This document shows, one piece after another, positions 42,645 through 54,449 of a DNA stretch of 64,000 nt (its first letter is position 1; each line of letters begins with the position of its first letter). The stretch comes from Acidobacteriaceae bacterium (GTDB lineage Bacteria > Acidobacteriota > Terriglobia > Terriglobales > Acidobacteriaceae), in NCBI GenBank assembly GCA_025350325.1, contig JANXYB010000076.1:1-64000 (forward strand), read 5' to 3'. The position numbers and the translations under genes were made by a program. The notes under the pieces are model-generated. The model made no database searches. It was given only the letters and a program-made list of their open reading frames with translations, and was not told the DNA's origin.

Positions 42645-44303
42645 GTGTTCGATTCAGAATTTGAGCGCAGCCTTTTTGACCTGCGCAGGGCTAAGCTGGC
42701 TGAGATCGAGAAGCTCGGCCAAGCAGCCTACCCTAATCAATTCCCTTCCTCGCATACCATCCCAGAGGTCCGTACACAGTGGGGCGAAACGCCTAACGAG
42801 TCGCTCGAAGCACACCGCACCACCGTGGCCATTGCGGGCCGCATCATGGCCATTCGCGCCCAGGGCAAGGCGGGGTTTGCGACGCTGCAACAGGGCGGCC
42901 AGCGTTTGCAAATCTACGTGCGCCTCGACGCGGTCAGCGAGCAGGGTTTCGCGCTCTACAAGCTGCTCGATATGGGCGACCACATCGGCGTCAGCGGATA
43001 TCTGTTTCGCACCCGCACCGGCGAGCTCACCGTGCATGTGGAAAGGCTCACCTTTCTTTCCAAGGCCATGCTGGCGCTGCCGGAGAAGTTTCACGGCCTG
43101 TCGGATGTGGAGCTGCGCTATCGCCAGCGCTACGTAGACCTCTTCACCAACCTCGATGCCCGCGAAGTGTTCGTCAAGCGCGCCAAGATCTTGCGTGCGA
43201 TGCGCCGCTTCTTCGACGACCGCGGCTATCTTGAGGTCGAAACCCCGATGATGCAGCAGATCGCCGGGGGTGCAGCTGCGCGGCCCTTCAAGACGCACCA
43301 TAACGCGCTCGACATGGATCTTTTTCTGCGCATTGCGCCAGAGCTTTATCTGAAGCGGCTAGTCGTCGGAGGTTTCGATCGCGTTTATGAGATCAATCGC
43401 AATTTCCGCAACGAAGGCGTGAGTACTCAGCACAATCCCGAGTTCACGATGCTGGAGTTTTATCAGGCTTACGCCAATTACCACGACCTGATGCAGATCA
43501 CCGAGGAACTGATTGAATTCGTCGCTCGCGAGGTGAACGGAACGACCATTACTCAGTTCGACGGCCACACCATCGATCTTGCCAGGTGGCAACGGCTTAC
43601 GATGCGTGAAGCCATCATTCAATTTTGGCCGGAAGAAGCGGGAGCTAAACCCGCCGCAAGCGCGTTTGAATCGACCCAGGTTCTGGAGGCACGTCTCAAC
43701 GCGGCGCTCAGTTCGCTTAAAACGGCGCAGGAAGAGGGAGCTGATCTGGCCCCGCAGCGTCGATCCGAATTGAAGACGATTCATGGCGCCCTGATTGCCG
43801 TCCACCATGACTTGAAAAAGGGCGCGCCGCTTGGCAAACTGATTTACAACTTATTCGAAACTGTCGTAGAGCCTTTTCTCATTCAGCCGACCATCATTTA
43901 CGACTACCCCACAGAGGTCTCGCCGCTCTCCAAAGCCAAGCCAGACGACCCTGCGAATGTCGAACGATTTGAGTTTTTCGCCGGCGGATTCGAGCTCGGC
44001 AATGCGTTCAGCGAGTTGAACGACCCTGTCGAGCAGGAGCGGCGCTTTGAGCAGCAGCTCGGCCAGCGCGATCGCGGCGACGACGAAGCCCACCAGATGG
44101 ACGAAGACTACGTGCGCGCGCTTGCCTACGGCCTACCGCCTACCGGCGGTGAGGGTTTGGGCGTCGACAGGCTCACCATGCTGCTGACCGGGTCCAAGTC
44201 TATTCGCGATGTGATTCTGTTTCCGTTGATGCGCAAAGAACAAGTATCGGTAAGCAAAGATCAGAGCCTGCCCGGCGAGCACGGATCAGGTACAACCGCT
44301 TGA
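42645..44303 (+). CDS. lysS: Lysyl-tRNA synthetase (class II) with enlarged insert
   Basis: About 552 residues. Class II motifs: anticodon OB-fold with [21 protein letters not shown], motif 1 [20 protein letters not shown], motif 2 [23 protein letters not shown], motif 3 [17 protein letters not shown]. Charges tRNA-Lys. A helical segment at about 335-395 ([41 protein letters not shown]) makes it about 45 residues longer than E. coli LysS. GGAAGG with seven-base spacing favours the GTG at 42645; the ATG at 42630 lacks a site. It overlaps the next gene (TTGA). Confidence 0.94.
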   Translation: MFDSEFERSLFDLRRAKLAEIEKLGQAAYPNQFPSSHTIPEVRTQWGETPNESLEAHRTTVAIAGRIMAIRAQGKAGFATLQQGGQRLQIYVRLDAVSEQGFALYKLLDMGDHIGVSGYLFRTRTGELTVHVERLTFLSKAMLALPEKFHGLSDVELRYRQRYVDLFTNLDAREVFVKRAKILRAMRRFFDDRGYLEVETPMMQQIAGGAAARPFKTHHNALDMDLFLRIAPELYLKRLVVGGFDRVYEINRNFRNEGVSTQHNPEFTMLEFYQAYANYHDLMQITEELIEFVAREVNGTTITQFDGHTIDLARWQRLTMREAIIQFWPEEAGAKPAASAFESTQVLEARLNAALSSLKTAQEEGADLAPQRRSELKTIHGALIAVHHDLKKGAPLGKLIYNLFETVVEPFLIQPTIIYDYPTEVSPLSKAKPDDPANVERFEFFAGGFELGNAFSELNDPVEQERRFEQQLGQRDRGDDEAHQMDEDYVRALAYGLPPTGGEGLGVDRLTMLLTGSKSIRDVILFPLMRKEQVSVSKDQSLPGEHGSGTTA

Positions 44304-45097
44304 ACATCCTTTTTGTAGGCGACATTTTTGGCAGTGCCGGTCGCAGAATCGTTCGCGAGCACATCGGCCACGTGCGCGAAGCGCACCATGTCGAACTCGT
44401 CATTATCAACGCTGAAAATGCGGCTGGGGGCTTTGGTGTAACGCCGCAGATTGCCGACGAATTATTTGACCTCGGCGCCGACGTGCTGACCACCGGCAAC
44501 CATGTTTGGGACAAGCGTGAGTTGATCGAATACTTAAGCTCTGTGCCTGCCGACAGCCAGGACCGCCCGCGCCGCGTTATTCGTCCGGCGAATATGCTGC
44601 CCGGCTTGCCCGGTTATGGAGTCTTTGAGGGTGTTACGGATAGTGGCGTCGCATATGCGGTGGTCGATCTGATGGGCCGCGTATTTATGAACGGCACGAA
44701 CGACCCTTTCCACGCCGTCAATGATCTCCTCGCGGGCATCAAGGCCAAGGTGATTGTGGTCGACTTCCACGCCGAAGCCACCAGCGAAAAAGTGGCGATG
44801 GGCTGGCATCTCGATGGAAGAGTGACCGCGGTTTTGGGCACGCACACGCATGTTCCTACAGCCGATCAGCGCATTTTGCCGGGCGGCACCGCCTACCAAA
44901 CTGACGTGGGCATGAGCGGCCCTTACGACAGCGTGATTGGCGTAGAAAAGGAGTTGGTGTTGCACCGGTTCCTCACCGGCATGCCAGGCAAATTTGAAGC
45001 CGCCAAGGGGAATCCCAAAATGTGCGCCGCCTTGGTCACCTGCGACCGAGAAACCGGGCGCGCTTCATCCATTGAGCGCTTCATGCTGGGCGAGTAG
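44300..45097 (+). CDS. YmdB-family metallophosphoesterase
   Basis: 265 residues from a TTG start overlapping the lysS stop. [59 protein letters not shown] and [30 protein letters not shown] are diagnostic of YmdB/TIGR00282. The metal-binding Asp, Asn-Ala-Glu-Asn, GNH and final HTH are all present. B. subtilis YmdB hydrolyses 2',3'-cyclic nucleotides and affects biofilm decisions; the same reaction is expected. Coupled to lysS translation. Confidence 0.9.
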   Translation: MNILFVGDIFGSAGRRIVREHIGHVREAHHVELVIINAENAAGGFGVTPQIADELFDLGADVLTTGNHVWDKRELIEYLSSVPADSQDRPRRVIRPANMLPGLPGYGVFEGVTDSGVAYAVVDLMGRVFMNGTNDPFHAVNDLLAGIKAKVIVVDFHAEATSEKVAMGWHLDGRVTAVLGTHTHVPTADQRILPGGTAYQTDVGMSGPYDSVIGVEKELVLHRFLTGMPGKFEAAKGNPKMCAALVTCDRETGRASSIERFMLGE

Positions 45098-45145
45098 TTT
45101 CGTCGCACTCAGATTTGGCCCCGTAGCACAGCAATCAGGACAACC

Positions 45146-46042
45146 CTAGTTTTTACTCTGCGGAACCTGCCATGTTTTGCGCACCGGTGTGTCATTAGAG
45201 GCGGGCCGCGCCGTTTGCAATCCCGCTCGTACGTGCGAGGCTTTCACCAGTTTGCCTTGGTGGGTAAAGGTCATCGTCCATTCCATCGGTCTGGGGATGG
45301 CCGCTGCATCATCGAAGCGGATGACTTCCTTACCTTGCGCCTGCGGTTCCACTTCCAGCATGGCGGTGAGCATTGGGATCGGATGGTCAACGGCCGGGCC
45401 AGCCAATGGCGGCAAAATTTGCGGATGCGCACCGGCCAGTGCGGCATAGCAAAGCGCGTTTCCCAGCCAATCAGAGGCGTTCTTGGTTTCGGAAGCGCTG
45501 GTACTTTGCTCTTCAGCGCGGATGTGATTGAACGCCGCAATGGTCATGGCGTTGATCGGAGCCGGTGAGAAGAGTGAGTAGCCGCGACGAAGCACAGGAA
45601 TGATCCGTACACGGCCCTCGCCGCCGCGTGGGATCGAAACTGAGAATACGGTTGAATCGCCCGCGCCGTTATTTCTCATGTATTGCAGAAAGACGTGATT
45701 TGGCAGCGCCGGACAAACCAATTGCTGGCGACTCCACGCGCGTTGGTCAAACTCAAAACCGACGATCCTCGCATGCTCTGCAATTGAAGATTCCGCGTCC
45801 GCCAATACGAGGCGATCAGCCTCTGAAATCTTGTCTTCAGACCTGAATTCTATTGAGTAGGCGGTTCGCCGCCGGGTCGTATCGGTTGTAAACGGGGCCG
45901 GAGTGACTGGGCCTGGAACCGCCCTCCCTTGAGAATACGGCGCAAGCGCTTGCTGTGCCGCGGTCTGGCCGGGCATGGGTACAGAAAAACCAGCGCAGAG
46001 AATCAACGTCAAAGTTGAATGTACAAGCTTGGGCCGAACCAT
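45146..46042 (-). CDS. Exported protein of unknown function
   Basis: 298 residues with a signal sequence (LTLILCAGFSVPMPGQTAAQ). The body has RTAYSIEFRSEDKISEADRLVLADAESSIAEHARIVGFEFDQ, RQQLVCPALPNHVFLQYMRNNGAGDSTVFSVSIPRGG, and two cysteines that could pair. I do not recognise a domain. It lies downstream of the TPR-like exported protein in the same direction, but a terminator between them suggests separate transcripts. Confidence 0.6.
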   Translation of the reverse strand: MVRPKLVHSTLTLILCAGFSVPMPGQTAAQQALAPYSQGRAVPGPVTPAPFTTDTTRRRTAYSIEFRSEDKISEADRLVLADAESSIAEHARIVGFEFDQRAWSRQQLVCPALPNHVFLQYMRNNGAGDSTVFSVSIPRGGEGRVRIIPVLRRGYSLFSPAPINAMTIAAFNHIRAEEQSTSASETKNASDWLGNALCYAALAGAHPQILPPLAGPAVDHPIPMLTAMLEVEPQAQGKEVIRFDDAAAIPRPMEWTMTFTHQGKLVKASHVRAGLQTARPASNDTPVRKTWQVPQSKN

Positions 46043-46086
46043 AATTTATTATCTCCCGCCAAGTTTAATTTAGCGGCCAGTTGAGC

Positions 46087-46117
46087 AAAAAGGGCAGCCC
46101 TTGCAGGCCGCCCTTTT
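46087..46117 (-). terminator. Rho-independent terminator of the TPR exported-protein gene
   Basis: AAAAGGGC-A-GCC-CTTGCA-GGC-C-GCCCTTTT stem (11 bp, one mismatch) just after the stop at 46144, with a T-run (TTTTT) on the minus strand. Confidence 0.85.
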
Positions 46118-46143
46118 AGGTTAAATCGTGCTAAACCACTACT

Positions 46144-47583
46144 TCAATGACCGGCTGCAGGATGATGACCAGCCGTGGGTTTGCGCACCGGTGTAGCCCT
46201 CTTCTTTTCGCCTTGCAGAGTGCCCTCTTTAAGCACGATCTGAGCCGAGGGCGCCGCTGCCGCAGTGCCTGGAACTTGCGTATAGGTGTCGTAGACTCCG
46301 TCCAATTCAGGACCGCCTTCCTTCATCAGCTTCAACTCCGAACCCACCGCAGGCACTTCCTTTTCGGTGAGCGGGGACTTCATATTGACGATGAAATCGG
46401 CTGTCTTGGCGTCTTTTGAATCCTGGGTGACTGCGACCTTGATCACAGATGTGCTTGACTCGATCACCGTTCCGGGGACTGGGGTCGGCTTATCCTTGAG
46501 CACCGACCACATCTTGTCGGCAGTTTCTTTGGTGCCTACTGCCAACACGGTTTCCTTATCGGCCAGGGCCAGCGTATTTAGGTCAGGGGTGGTCTTAACT
46601 AGGTCGTCGATCTGTTCAGCCGGAGTCTTAGCTGCAGTGATCGTCAAGGTTTCAGGCGGGAAAAGCGTGGCCTGCGATTGAGTCTTGATCTCGTCCAGAC
46701 CCTTCAGGTCGCCGTGGTACTTCTTGAAGTAGTACTCGAGCTTGGGCTCGATCTGGCTTTTGAATGCCGCCGGAGCGAAGTTCCAGGCGCGGGCGTAAAA
46801 CCAAATCGCCTGCACGTAGTCGCTACCAGCCAGGTCTTTTGCAGTTTTCGCAGCAGCGGCCAGTGCGGTGTCAGTGGGAGCGGCCTGAGCCTTGGCTTCT
46901 GCTTCCCTCTGTGCCTGCGCGTCTACCAGTTCCTGCTTCACGTAAGCTTCGGCGATTTGCAGGGTGTCAACCAATCCAGGGCCGCTCTTGGTCGCCTCGG
47001 GCGGATACATCATCAGTTCCTTTTTGTATTCTTCAATCCCGGCTTTGACGTCCTTCTTTGAGAGGATGTCGTCCAACGCGATGGCCGAGTGGAAGATTGG
47101 GTAGGTCGCGTCGGTCTGTTTCTTCCAATCCGCATCGTTGATGGCGGCCGGCTTGGCAGACGCAAGGCCCTTGGTTGCGAGAGCCGCGTCGTCATCGCAG
47201 GTCTGTGCGTCGGAAGTTTTGGCGCACTGACCCTTCTTGATGTAGACCGAAATGAAAGTGGCCTTCATATTGTCGGGATCGACCTGCAGCAGCCTGCTAG
47301 CCGCGCTCAACGTCTTATCGGCATCGCCCACCGCCTGGTAGGTATCGACCAACGCATCGAGCACTGCCTTCTTGACCACGCTTTGCGGATACTGCGTCAA
47401 GAAGCTTTCCAAAGCGGCTGCTTTTTGCTTCGGGTCAGCCTGTGTAGTCGCCATTTGATAGGCATTGAACTCGGCGGGATCTTTAATAGAGATCGTGCCA
47501 GTATCCTGCGCGCGCAGCGTGGGCGTGGCAACGAGGCTCAAGCTCGCCAACGCCATCACAGATGCAAAGACAAACTTCTTCAT
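46144..47583 (-). CDS. Exported tetratricopeptide-like repeat protein
   Basis: 479 residues. Signal peptide MKKFVFASVMALASLSLVATPTLRAQ. TPR-like helices at about 35-130 (AEFNAYQMATTQADPKQKAAALESFLTQYPQS, ALVDTYQAVGDADKTLSAASRLLQVDPDN). The middle is helical and the C-terminal half has strand-rich sequence ending in a His/Pro tail (KPTAGHHPAAGH). It is probably a periplasmic scaffold; function unknown. A strong promoter (TTGTCA-18-TATAAT) and terminator frame it as a monocistronic, well-expressed gene. AGGAG precedes the ATG. Confidence 0.72.
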   Translation of the reverse strand: MKKFVFASVMALASLSLVATPTLRAQDTGTISIKDPAEFNAYQMATTQADPKQKAAALESFLTQYPQSVVKKAVLDALVDTYQAVGDADKTLSAASRLLQVDPDNMKATFISVYIKKGQCAKTSDAQTCDDDAALATKGLASAKPAAINDADWKKQTDATYPIFHSAIALDDILSKKDVKAGIEEYKKELMMYPPEATKSGPGLVDTLQIAEAYVKQELVDAQAQREAEAKAQAAPTDTALAAAAKTAKDLAGSDYVQAIWFYARAWNFAPAAFKSQIEPKLEYYFKKYHGDLKGLDEIKTQSQATLFPPETLTITAAKTPAEQIDDLVKTTPDLNTLALADKETVLAVGTKETADKMWSVLKDKPTPVPGTVIESSTSVIKVAVTQDSKDAKTADFIVNMKSPLTEKEVPAVGSELKLMKEGGPELDGVYDTYTQVPGTAAAAPSAQIVLKEGTLQGEKKRATPVRKPTAGHHPAAGH

Positions 47584-47720
47584 TCAGTGCTCCTGGGAAA
47601 TGCCGAAATGAGAATCAATACATTAGCTCGCTCGCGGAATATACGTCCGTTCTGCTTGGCGGTAGATACCGGGGTGATTGGATAAACATTAACACGCGTG
47701 TCCGATGCGGTGATGGGAGG

Positions 47721-47750
47721 ATTATAGAAACCACTCGCCACTTGTGACAA
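47721..47750 (-). promoter_or_regulatory. Strong sigma-70 type promoter of the TPR exported-protein gene
   Basis: On the minus strand TTGTCA, 18 bases, perfect TATAAT, about 130 bases before the ATG at 47583, implying a 5' leader of that order. Confidence 0.75.
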
Positions 47751-47968
47751 GCAGCCTTTAATCAACCCTGGTTTTTTACGCTACACTTTGGTCTCGCATT
47801 CCCCATGGTTTGTCTTGACGGAGGCAGGCACAACCTCTTTTGACATGAAGAGGGAAGCGATTCCGAGCGGAATGGAATGGCTGCCCCTGAGCACATTGCA
47901 TAATTCGCTTAGATACAAAAAATGGAAAAAGTGTTTCCTGTGTATTTATGGGCCGAACAGAAGACAAA
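47751..47968. other. Intergenic downstream of metX, no gene seen
   Basis: Spacer holding the end of the metYX transcript and lying upstream of the TPR-gene promoter. The plus-strand frame at 47788-48075 runs into metX antisense and is not believed. No clear terminator was found. Confidence 0.35.
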
Positions 47969-50565
<2,597 letters not shown>

Positions 50566-50590
50566 GTCTGGATTCGAGAATCGGTTGCGT

Positions 50591-50650
50591 CTAGCGCATT
50601 CGCCGCTCAAAAGCCACTCGGACCGGTCCGCATGCCATACACATACACAT
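50591..50650 (-). CDS. Met/Cys-rich leader peptide of the metY-metX operon
   Basis: Minus-strand ATG at 50650 opens a 19-codon frame, MCMCMACGPVRVAFERRMR, ending at TAG 50591. GAGG lies eight bases upstream; a further in-frame ATG at 50656 (MAMCMCMAC...) is alternative. Of the first seven residues three are Met and three Cys, the end-products of the pathway encoded downstream. With the promoter before it and a terminator hairpin after it, this is the structure of a ribosome-stalling attenuator. Confidence 0.7.
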   Translation of the reverse strand: MCMCMACGPVRVAFERRMR

Positions 50651-50696
50651 GGCCATGACCTCAATTCCGTGCTTCGTTGAGTTCGACATAGATGGC

Positions 50697-50726
50697 AGTA
50701 TCGGCGGAAGTTGCGGTGCCTGTCAA
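50697..50726 (-). promoter_or_regulatory. Promoter of metY-metX operon
   Basis: Minus strand TTGACA (consensus), 18 bases, GATACT. Transcription would start near 50690, about 40 bases before the leader-peptide ATG and about 245 before metY. Confidence 0.65.
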
Positions 50727-50782
50727 CCTGACTTTTCGGCAGGGAAGTTCCACGCGGCCAAGTTTCATTTCGATCGAGGTAG

Positions 50783-51382
50783 CTATTCTTCCGGTTTCCA
50801 GACATACGCGCCCGGTTGCGCCAGCCCGATATGGGCCAGCACACGGCAAGTAAACTGGCGCGCCATCTCAGCGGAGTCGACGGGTTTGTTATAAAACGCG
50901 GGAATCACCGGAAAGATGACGGCGCCTGCTTCCGAAGCGAGCGTCATGTTGCGCAGATGAATGCGATTGAGGGGCGTCTCGCGCACGCACAGTACCAGCG
51001 ATCGCCTCTCCTTGAGGGTGACATCGGCGACACGTGCAATCAGCGAATTGGCCAGACCGTTGGCAATCGCCGCAAGCGTCCCCATCGAGCAAGGAAGCAC
51101 AATCATGCCATTCGAAGGATGGCTGCCGCTGGCGATGGACGCTCCAATATCCGCATCTGAATGCTGCATAGTTTTGACCGGAGCGGCGTCGAGCAGTTTT
51201 GCGAGCAAATCGGTGCGGCCGTAGACACCCAATTCCTCCGCCAGCACCCGCAGCGAATTTTCCGACGCGATAAAGTGAACGCGGCCCACGCGGCTGTCGG
51301 TCTCAAGCGCACGAAGAAGTTCGCGGCACAAAACAGCTCCTGAAGCGCCCGTGATTGCAACGGTTAGATCAAGACCTTCCAC
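50783..51382 (-). CDS. ubiX: Flavin prenyltransferase UbiX
   Basis: About 200 residues. TVAITGASGAVLCRELLRAL, HFIASENSLRVLAEELG, GMIVLPCSMGTLAAIANGLANSLIARVADVTLKERRSLVLCVRETPLNRIHLRNM and VIFPVIPAFYNKP are the UbiX signature. It attaches a dimethylallyl group to FMN, making the prenylated cofactor for UbiD decarboxylases used in ubiquinone or menaquinone biosynthesis. A GGGAG at 51390-51394 is seven bases from GTG 51382, so that start is preferred; ATG 51388 sits too close. No ubiD is in the window. Confidence 0.93.
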   Translation of the reverse strand: MEGLDLTVAITGASGAVLCRELLRALETDSRVGRVHFIASENSLRVLAEELGVYGRTDLLAKLLDAAPVKTMQHSDADIGASIASGSHPSNGMIVLPCSMGTLAAIANGLANSLIARVADVTLKERRSLVLCVRETPLNRIHLRNMTLASEAGAVIFPVIPAFYNKPVDSAEMARQFTCRVLAHIGLAQPGAYVWKPEE

Positions 51383-51422
51383 CCGCATACTCCCTTTCAA
51401 AGCTCGGCACTGCATCGCGCTT

Positions 51423-51806
51423 TTACAACCCCGCTTGATGCAACTCGTTGATGAGGTTTAAATATTCTTCCGAACGGCCGACCGTTACAAACCGCTTCAT
51501 CTCTGCGAATGCCAGGTCTCTCTCGCCTGCGCCCCACAGCACGCGAAACAGCAGCAACGAGACCCGCTCGGAGCGCGGCGCCAACTGAATCGCTACCCGA
51601 CAATGCTCAATGGCTTCGCGATGCCGCTCGGAGCAGGACAATATCCAACCAAGGTACCCGTGCGCAACCGCTTCTGCTGGAAATTGTGCGACCAGATCCG
51701 CGAGAATCTGCGTTGCAAACGCAATCTCGTTTTCCTTTTCCAATTCAATCGCGTGCTTCACAATCTCTGTGACGCGCGGGTGTTCATTGTCTGGCATCTG
51801 GCTCAT
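51423..51806 (-). CDS. Small TPR protein
   Basis: 127 residues with three helical pairs of TPR type (EKENEIAFATQILADLVAQFPAEAVAHGYLGWILS, EAIEHCRVAIQLAPRSERVSLLLFRVLWGAG, AFAEMKRFVTVGRSEEYL). No signal peptide. It starts four bases after the purB stop and ends just before ubiX, so it is likely cotranscribed with purB. Partner unknown. The track's earlier start (51848) lies inside purB and is not favoured. Confidence 0.7.
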   Translation of the reverse strand: MSQMPDNEHPRVTEIVKHAIELEKENEIAFATQILADLVAQFPAEAVAHGYLGWILSCSERHREAIEHCRVAIQLAPRSERVSLLLFRVLWGAGERDLAFAEMKRFVTVGRSEEYLNLINELHQAGL

Positions 51807-51810
51807 AGTT

Positions 51811-53121
51811 CTATTCGCCCAACACGCGTTTGAAGATGGCTTCGACATTGCCGAGTTGGCGCATGTAATCGAACGTGTGCGCCAGCTTCTCGGGGCTCAA
51901 CAGGTCTGCAATCGAGCGATCATTGGCAACCTCTTCACGAAAAATCAGATCATCTTTCCATGACCGCATGGCATGCGATTGCACCAGCCGGTAAGCGTCT
52001 TCGCGCAGCATGCCGGCCTCGGTCAGATCCAACAGCAATTGGCCACTGAAGATCAGTCCGCCAGTGCTCTCAAGATTCTTCTTCATGCGTTCTGGATACA
52101 CGAGAAGCTTGTCGATCAGATCAGTCGTCTTCGCCAGCAGGTAGTCCATCAGGATAGTGGAGTCAGGGAAAATTACGCGTTCGACCGATGAGTGAGAAAT
52201 GTCGCGCTCATGCCAAAGCGCAATATTCTCAAACGCCGCCTGCGCATTGCCGCGCAAGACGCGTGCCAATCCGCTGATCTGTTCCGAAGTGATGGGATTT
52301 TTCTTGTGCGGCATTGCCGAAGAGCCCTTCTGCTTCTCGCTGAAGTACTCCTGCGCCTCTCGCACTTCGGTACGCTGCAGATGGCGGACTTCGACGGCAA
52401 TCTTATCCAGCGTGCTGCCCATAATTGCGAGTGTGCTTATGTAGGCGGCGTGCCGATCGCGCTGGATCACCTGCGTCGCCACCGGCGCAGGCTTCAACCC
52501 CAGGCGGGCGCAAATGCGCTCCTCGTGTTCAGGCTTCAGATGGCCAAAAGTGCCGACCGCGCCCGACAGCTTGCCGACGCGCATGTCCTCGGCCGCGGCG
52601 TCGAAGCGTGCGAGGTTGCGGCCCGTCTCCGCATACCAGTTGAGCAACTTCAGCCCAAACGTGGTCGGCTCGGCGTGAATGCCGTGCGTGCGCCCGATGG
52701 TTGGCGTGTGCTTGAATTCAATGGCGCGCTTTTTCAAGACGGCCATCAGCGCGACCAGTCCCGCGCAGATGATCGTCGATGCTTCCTTGACTTGGAGAGC
52801 CTGCGCAGTATCGACGACGTCATTTGAAGTCAGACCATAGTGCAGCCAGCGCGACTCGGCGCTGAATCCTTGCGCGTTGAGACTCTCGGCGACGGCGGTA
52901 GTAAAGGCGATGACGTCGTGCTTGACCTCCGCCTCAATGGCTTGGACACGCGTGGCAGAAACCGTGGCATGTTGCGCGATTGCTTGAGCAGCCCCGAGCG
53001 GGATGACTCCGTCCTCGGCCAGCACCGTGCTCGCCGCGGACTCGACTTCCAGCCAGTAGCGATACTTCGTTTCTTCCGTCCAGATGCGGCCCATTGCCGG
53101 ACGAGTGTAGCGCTCAATCAT
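51811..53121 (-). CDS. purB: Adenylosuccinate lyase
   Basis: 436 residues. Fumarase/aspartase superfamily: the family signature SSAMPHKKNPI, with substrate residues in TIGRTHGIHAEP and LTSNDVVDTAQALQ. Splits SAICAR to AICAR and adenylosuccinate to AMP in purine synthesis. Length is normal for the shorter bacterial type. It is upstream of the TPR and ubiX genes on the same strand. Confidence 0.95.
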   Translation of the reverse strand: MIERYTRPAMGRIWTEETKYRYWLEVESAASTVLAEDGVIPLGAAQAIAQHATVSATRVQAIEAEVKHDVIAFTTAVAESLNAQGFSAESRWLHYGLTSNDVVDTAQALQVKEASTIICAGLVALMAVLKKRAIEFKHTPTIGRTHGIHAEPTTFGLKLLNWYAETGRNLARFDAAAEDMRVGKLSGAVGTFGHLKPEHEERICARLGLKPAPVATQVIQRDRHAAYISTLAIMGSTLDKIAVEVRHLQRTEVREAQEYFSEKQKGSSAMPHKKNPITSEQISGLARVLRGNAQAAFENIALWHERDISHSSVERVIFPDSTILMDYLLAKTTDLIDKLLVYPERMKKNLESTGGLIFSGQLLLDLTEAGMLREDAYRLVQSHAMRSWKDDLIFREEVANDRSIADLLSPEKLAHTFDYMRQLGNVEAIFKRVLGE

Positions 53122-53211
53122 TCGCTTGCTCCTGCCTCATAGGCCGGCAACGGTAGTCGCCCGCAGTTAGCCGACCGTGGCCAACCATCTGAGTGTAAGG
53201 GTTTGAGGCGT

Positions 53212-53469
53212 TCACAAGCGCGGAATGCCAAAGCGCTTATGCAACTCGTCGTACAGCAATCCGCGACCCGGCTTGTAGGGTTGAAACCATTCGCCGTCAA
53301 TCACAAACTGAGGTATAGCCCGCTTGCCCACGTTGCGAATAACCTCTGCCGAAGCGCTGGCATCCGCGTCAACATTGATCTCTGTGTACGCGATTCCGTG
53401 CGTATCGAGAAACTGCTTTGCAGCGCGGCAATCTCTGCACCATGGCGCTGTGTAAACCTGCACCTTCAT
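53212..53469 (-). CDS. Glutaredoxin-like protein
   Basis: 85 residues, thioredoxin fold. VQVYTAPWCRDCRAAKQFLDTHG contains the CRDC redox pair and RAIPQFVIDGEW the cis-Pro. Glutaredoxin/NrdH-like small proteins reduce disulfides or hold glutathione; the CRDC variant is not the classical CPYC. Divergent from the cupin gene; 90 bases upstream of purB, but not obviously cotranscribed. Confidence 0.85.
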   Translation of the reverse strand: MKVQVYTAPWCRDCRAAKQFLDTHGIAYTEINVDADASASAEVIRNVGKRAIPQFVIDGEWFQPYKPGRGLLYDELHKRFGIPRL

Positions 53470-53511
53470 AGACCCTATTTTACCGTGTCGGCGCTGTTAA
53501 CATCTGAGTTG

Positions 53512-53997
53512 ATGACCGCTCAGCAAATCAAAGCGCTGCTCAATCTTTATCCCCACCCCGTTGAGGGGGGCCATTTCCGGCGCACCTACACTTCAACTCA
53601 CACGATGGAACTGCCCCGCGGCACACGCTCGCCAAGCTCAGCAATTTACTACCTGCTAGAGACGACCGGTTTCTCAGAGATGCATGTTCTCGATTCGGAC
53701 GAAGTCTTTCATTTTTATCTCGGCGACCCGGCAGAGATGCTGCAACTCCACCCGGATGGGAGCTCCACTGTTATTACACTGGGACCGGATTTGGAAGCCG
53801 GCCATCAGGTCCAGGTCTTCGTCCCCGCCGGCGTCTGGCAGGGAATGCGTCTGATCGGCCATGCCGAATTTGCGCTCTTCGGCTGCACTGTGACGCCTGG
53901 CTTCAACTACGCCGACTACCACAACGCAAGTTATGCTGAGTTATCAGCGAAATGGCCTGAAGAGGCCGAGAGAATCAGGTCCTTGACCAGGACCTAA
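53512..53997 (+). CDS. Cupin DUF985 protein
   Basis: 161 residues from the ATG at 53512; the track's longer frame runs back through the antisense of the glutaredoxin gene. The domain has LLNLYPHPVEGGHFRRTYTS, SAIYYLLETTGFSEMHVLDSDEVFHFYLGDP and FVPAGVWQGMRLIG, the DUF985/RmlC-like cupin pattern with metal-binding His. Substrate unknown. It ends four bases into the convergent tadA gene. Confidence 0.85.
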   Translation: MTAQQIKALLNLYPHPVEGGHFRRTYTSTHTMELPRGTRSPSSAIYYLLETTGFSEMHVLDSDEVFHFYLGDPAEMLQLHPDGSSTVITLGPDLEAGHQVQVFVPAGVWQGMRLIGHAEFALFGCTVTPGFNYADYHNASYAELSAKWPEEAERIRSLTRT

Positions 53998-54449
53998 GCA
54001 AGCCGCCGCTCGCGAAAAAAGTGCCTTAACAACTCCGCTGCTTCATCGCTCAGCATCCCTTGCTCGACAATCATTTGGTGATTGAGATTGGCATGATTCA
54101 ACACCGAAAGCACTGACCCCGCCGCGCCAGCTTTAGGATCGGCCGCAGCAAACACCAGCCTGTCTAACCGTGCATGAATCATCGCTCCGGCGCACATTGC
54201 GCAGGGTTCCAATGTCACGTAGAGTGTGCAGCCTATGAGGCGGTAATTGCTTACCGCGTGGGCTGCCGCCCGCATGGCGACGATCTCGGCATGCGCGGTG
54301 GGATCGTTATCGCGGAGCACACGATTTTGTCCGCGAGCGACTATCGCGCCCTCGATCACAGCAACCGCGCCGACCGGCACCTCCCCAGCTTCCGCGGCTT
54401 TGCGCGCTTCGACGAGCGCGGCCTGCATCGCTTCGACGTCTGAAATCAT
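53994..54449 (-). CDS. tadA: tRNA-specific adenosine deaminase
   Basis: 151 residues. Zinc-binding and catalytic motifs: DNDPTAHAEIVAMRAAA (HAE) and TLEPCAMCAGAMIHARLDRLVFAA (PCxxC). It converts A34 to inosine in tRNA-Arg(ACG). The start overlaps the aguA stop (ATGA at 54446), so it is translationally coupled to polyamine genes. The track's earlier start lies inside aguA and is rejected. Confidence 0.93.
   Translation of the reverse strand: MISDVEAMQAALVEARKAAEAGEVPVGAVAVIEGAIVARGQNRVLRDNDPTAHAEIVAMRAAAHAVSNYRLIGCTLYVTLEPCAMCAGAMIHARLDRLVFAAADPKAGAAGSVLSVLNHANLNHQMIVEQGMLSDEAAELLRHFFRERRLA

Noticed and set aside
50566-50640. tRNA- or SAM-riboswitch-like structure in the metY leader
   Set aside because: GAGTGGC and a TTCGAATC-like string recall a tRNA D-arm and T-arm, but no acceptor stem or anticodon stem closes; no SAM-I, II or IV core could be matched. 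A leader-peptide attenuator explains the region better.
53203-53511. N-terminal extension of the cupin ORF
   Set aside because: It is antisense to the glutaredoxin-like gene; the cupin domain begins at ATG 53512.
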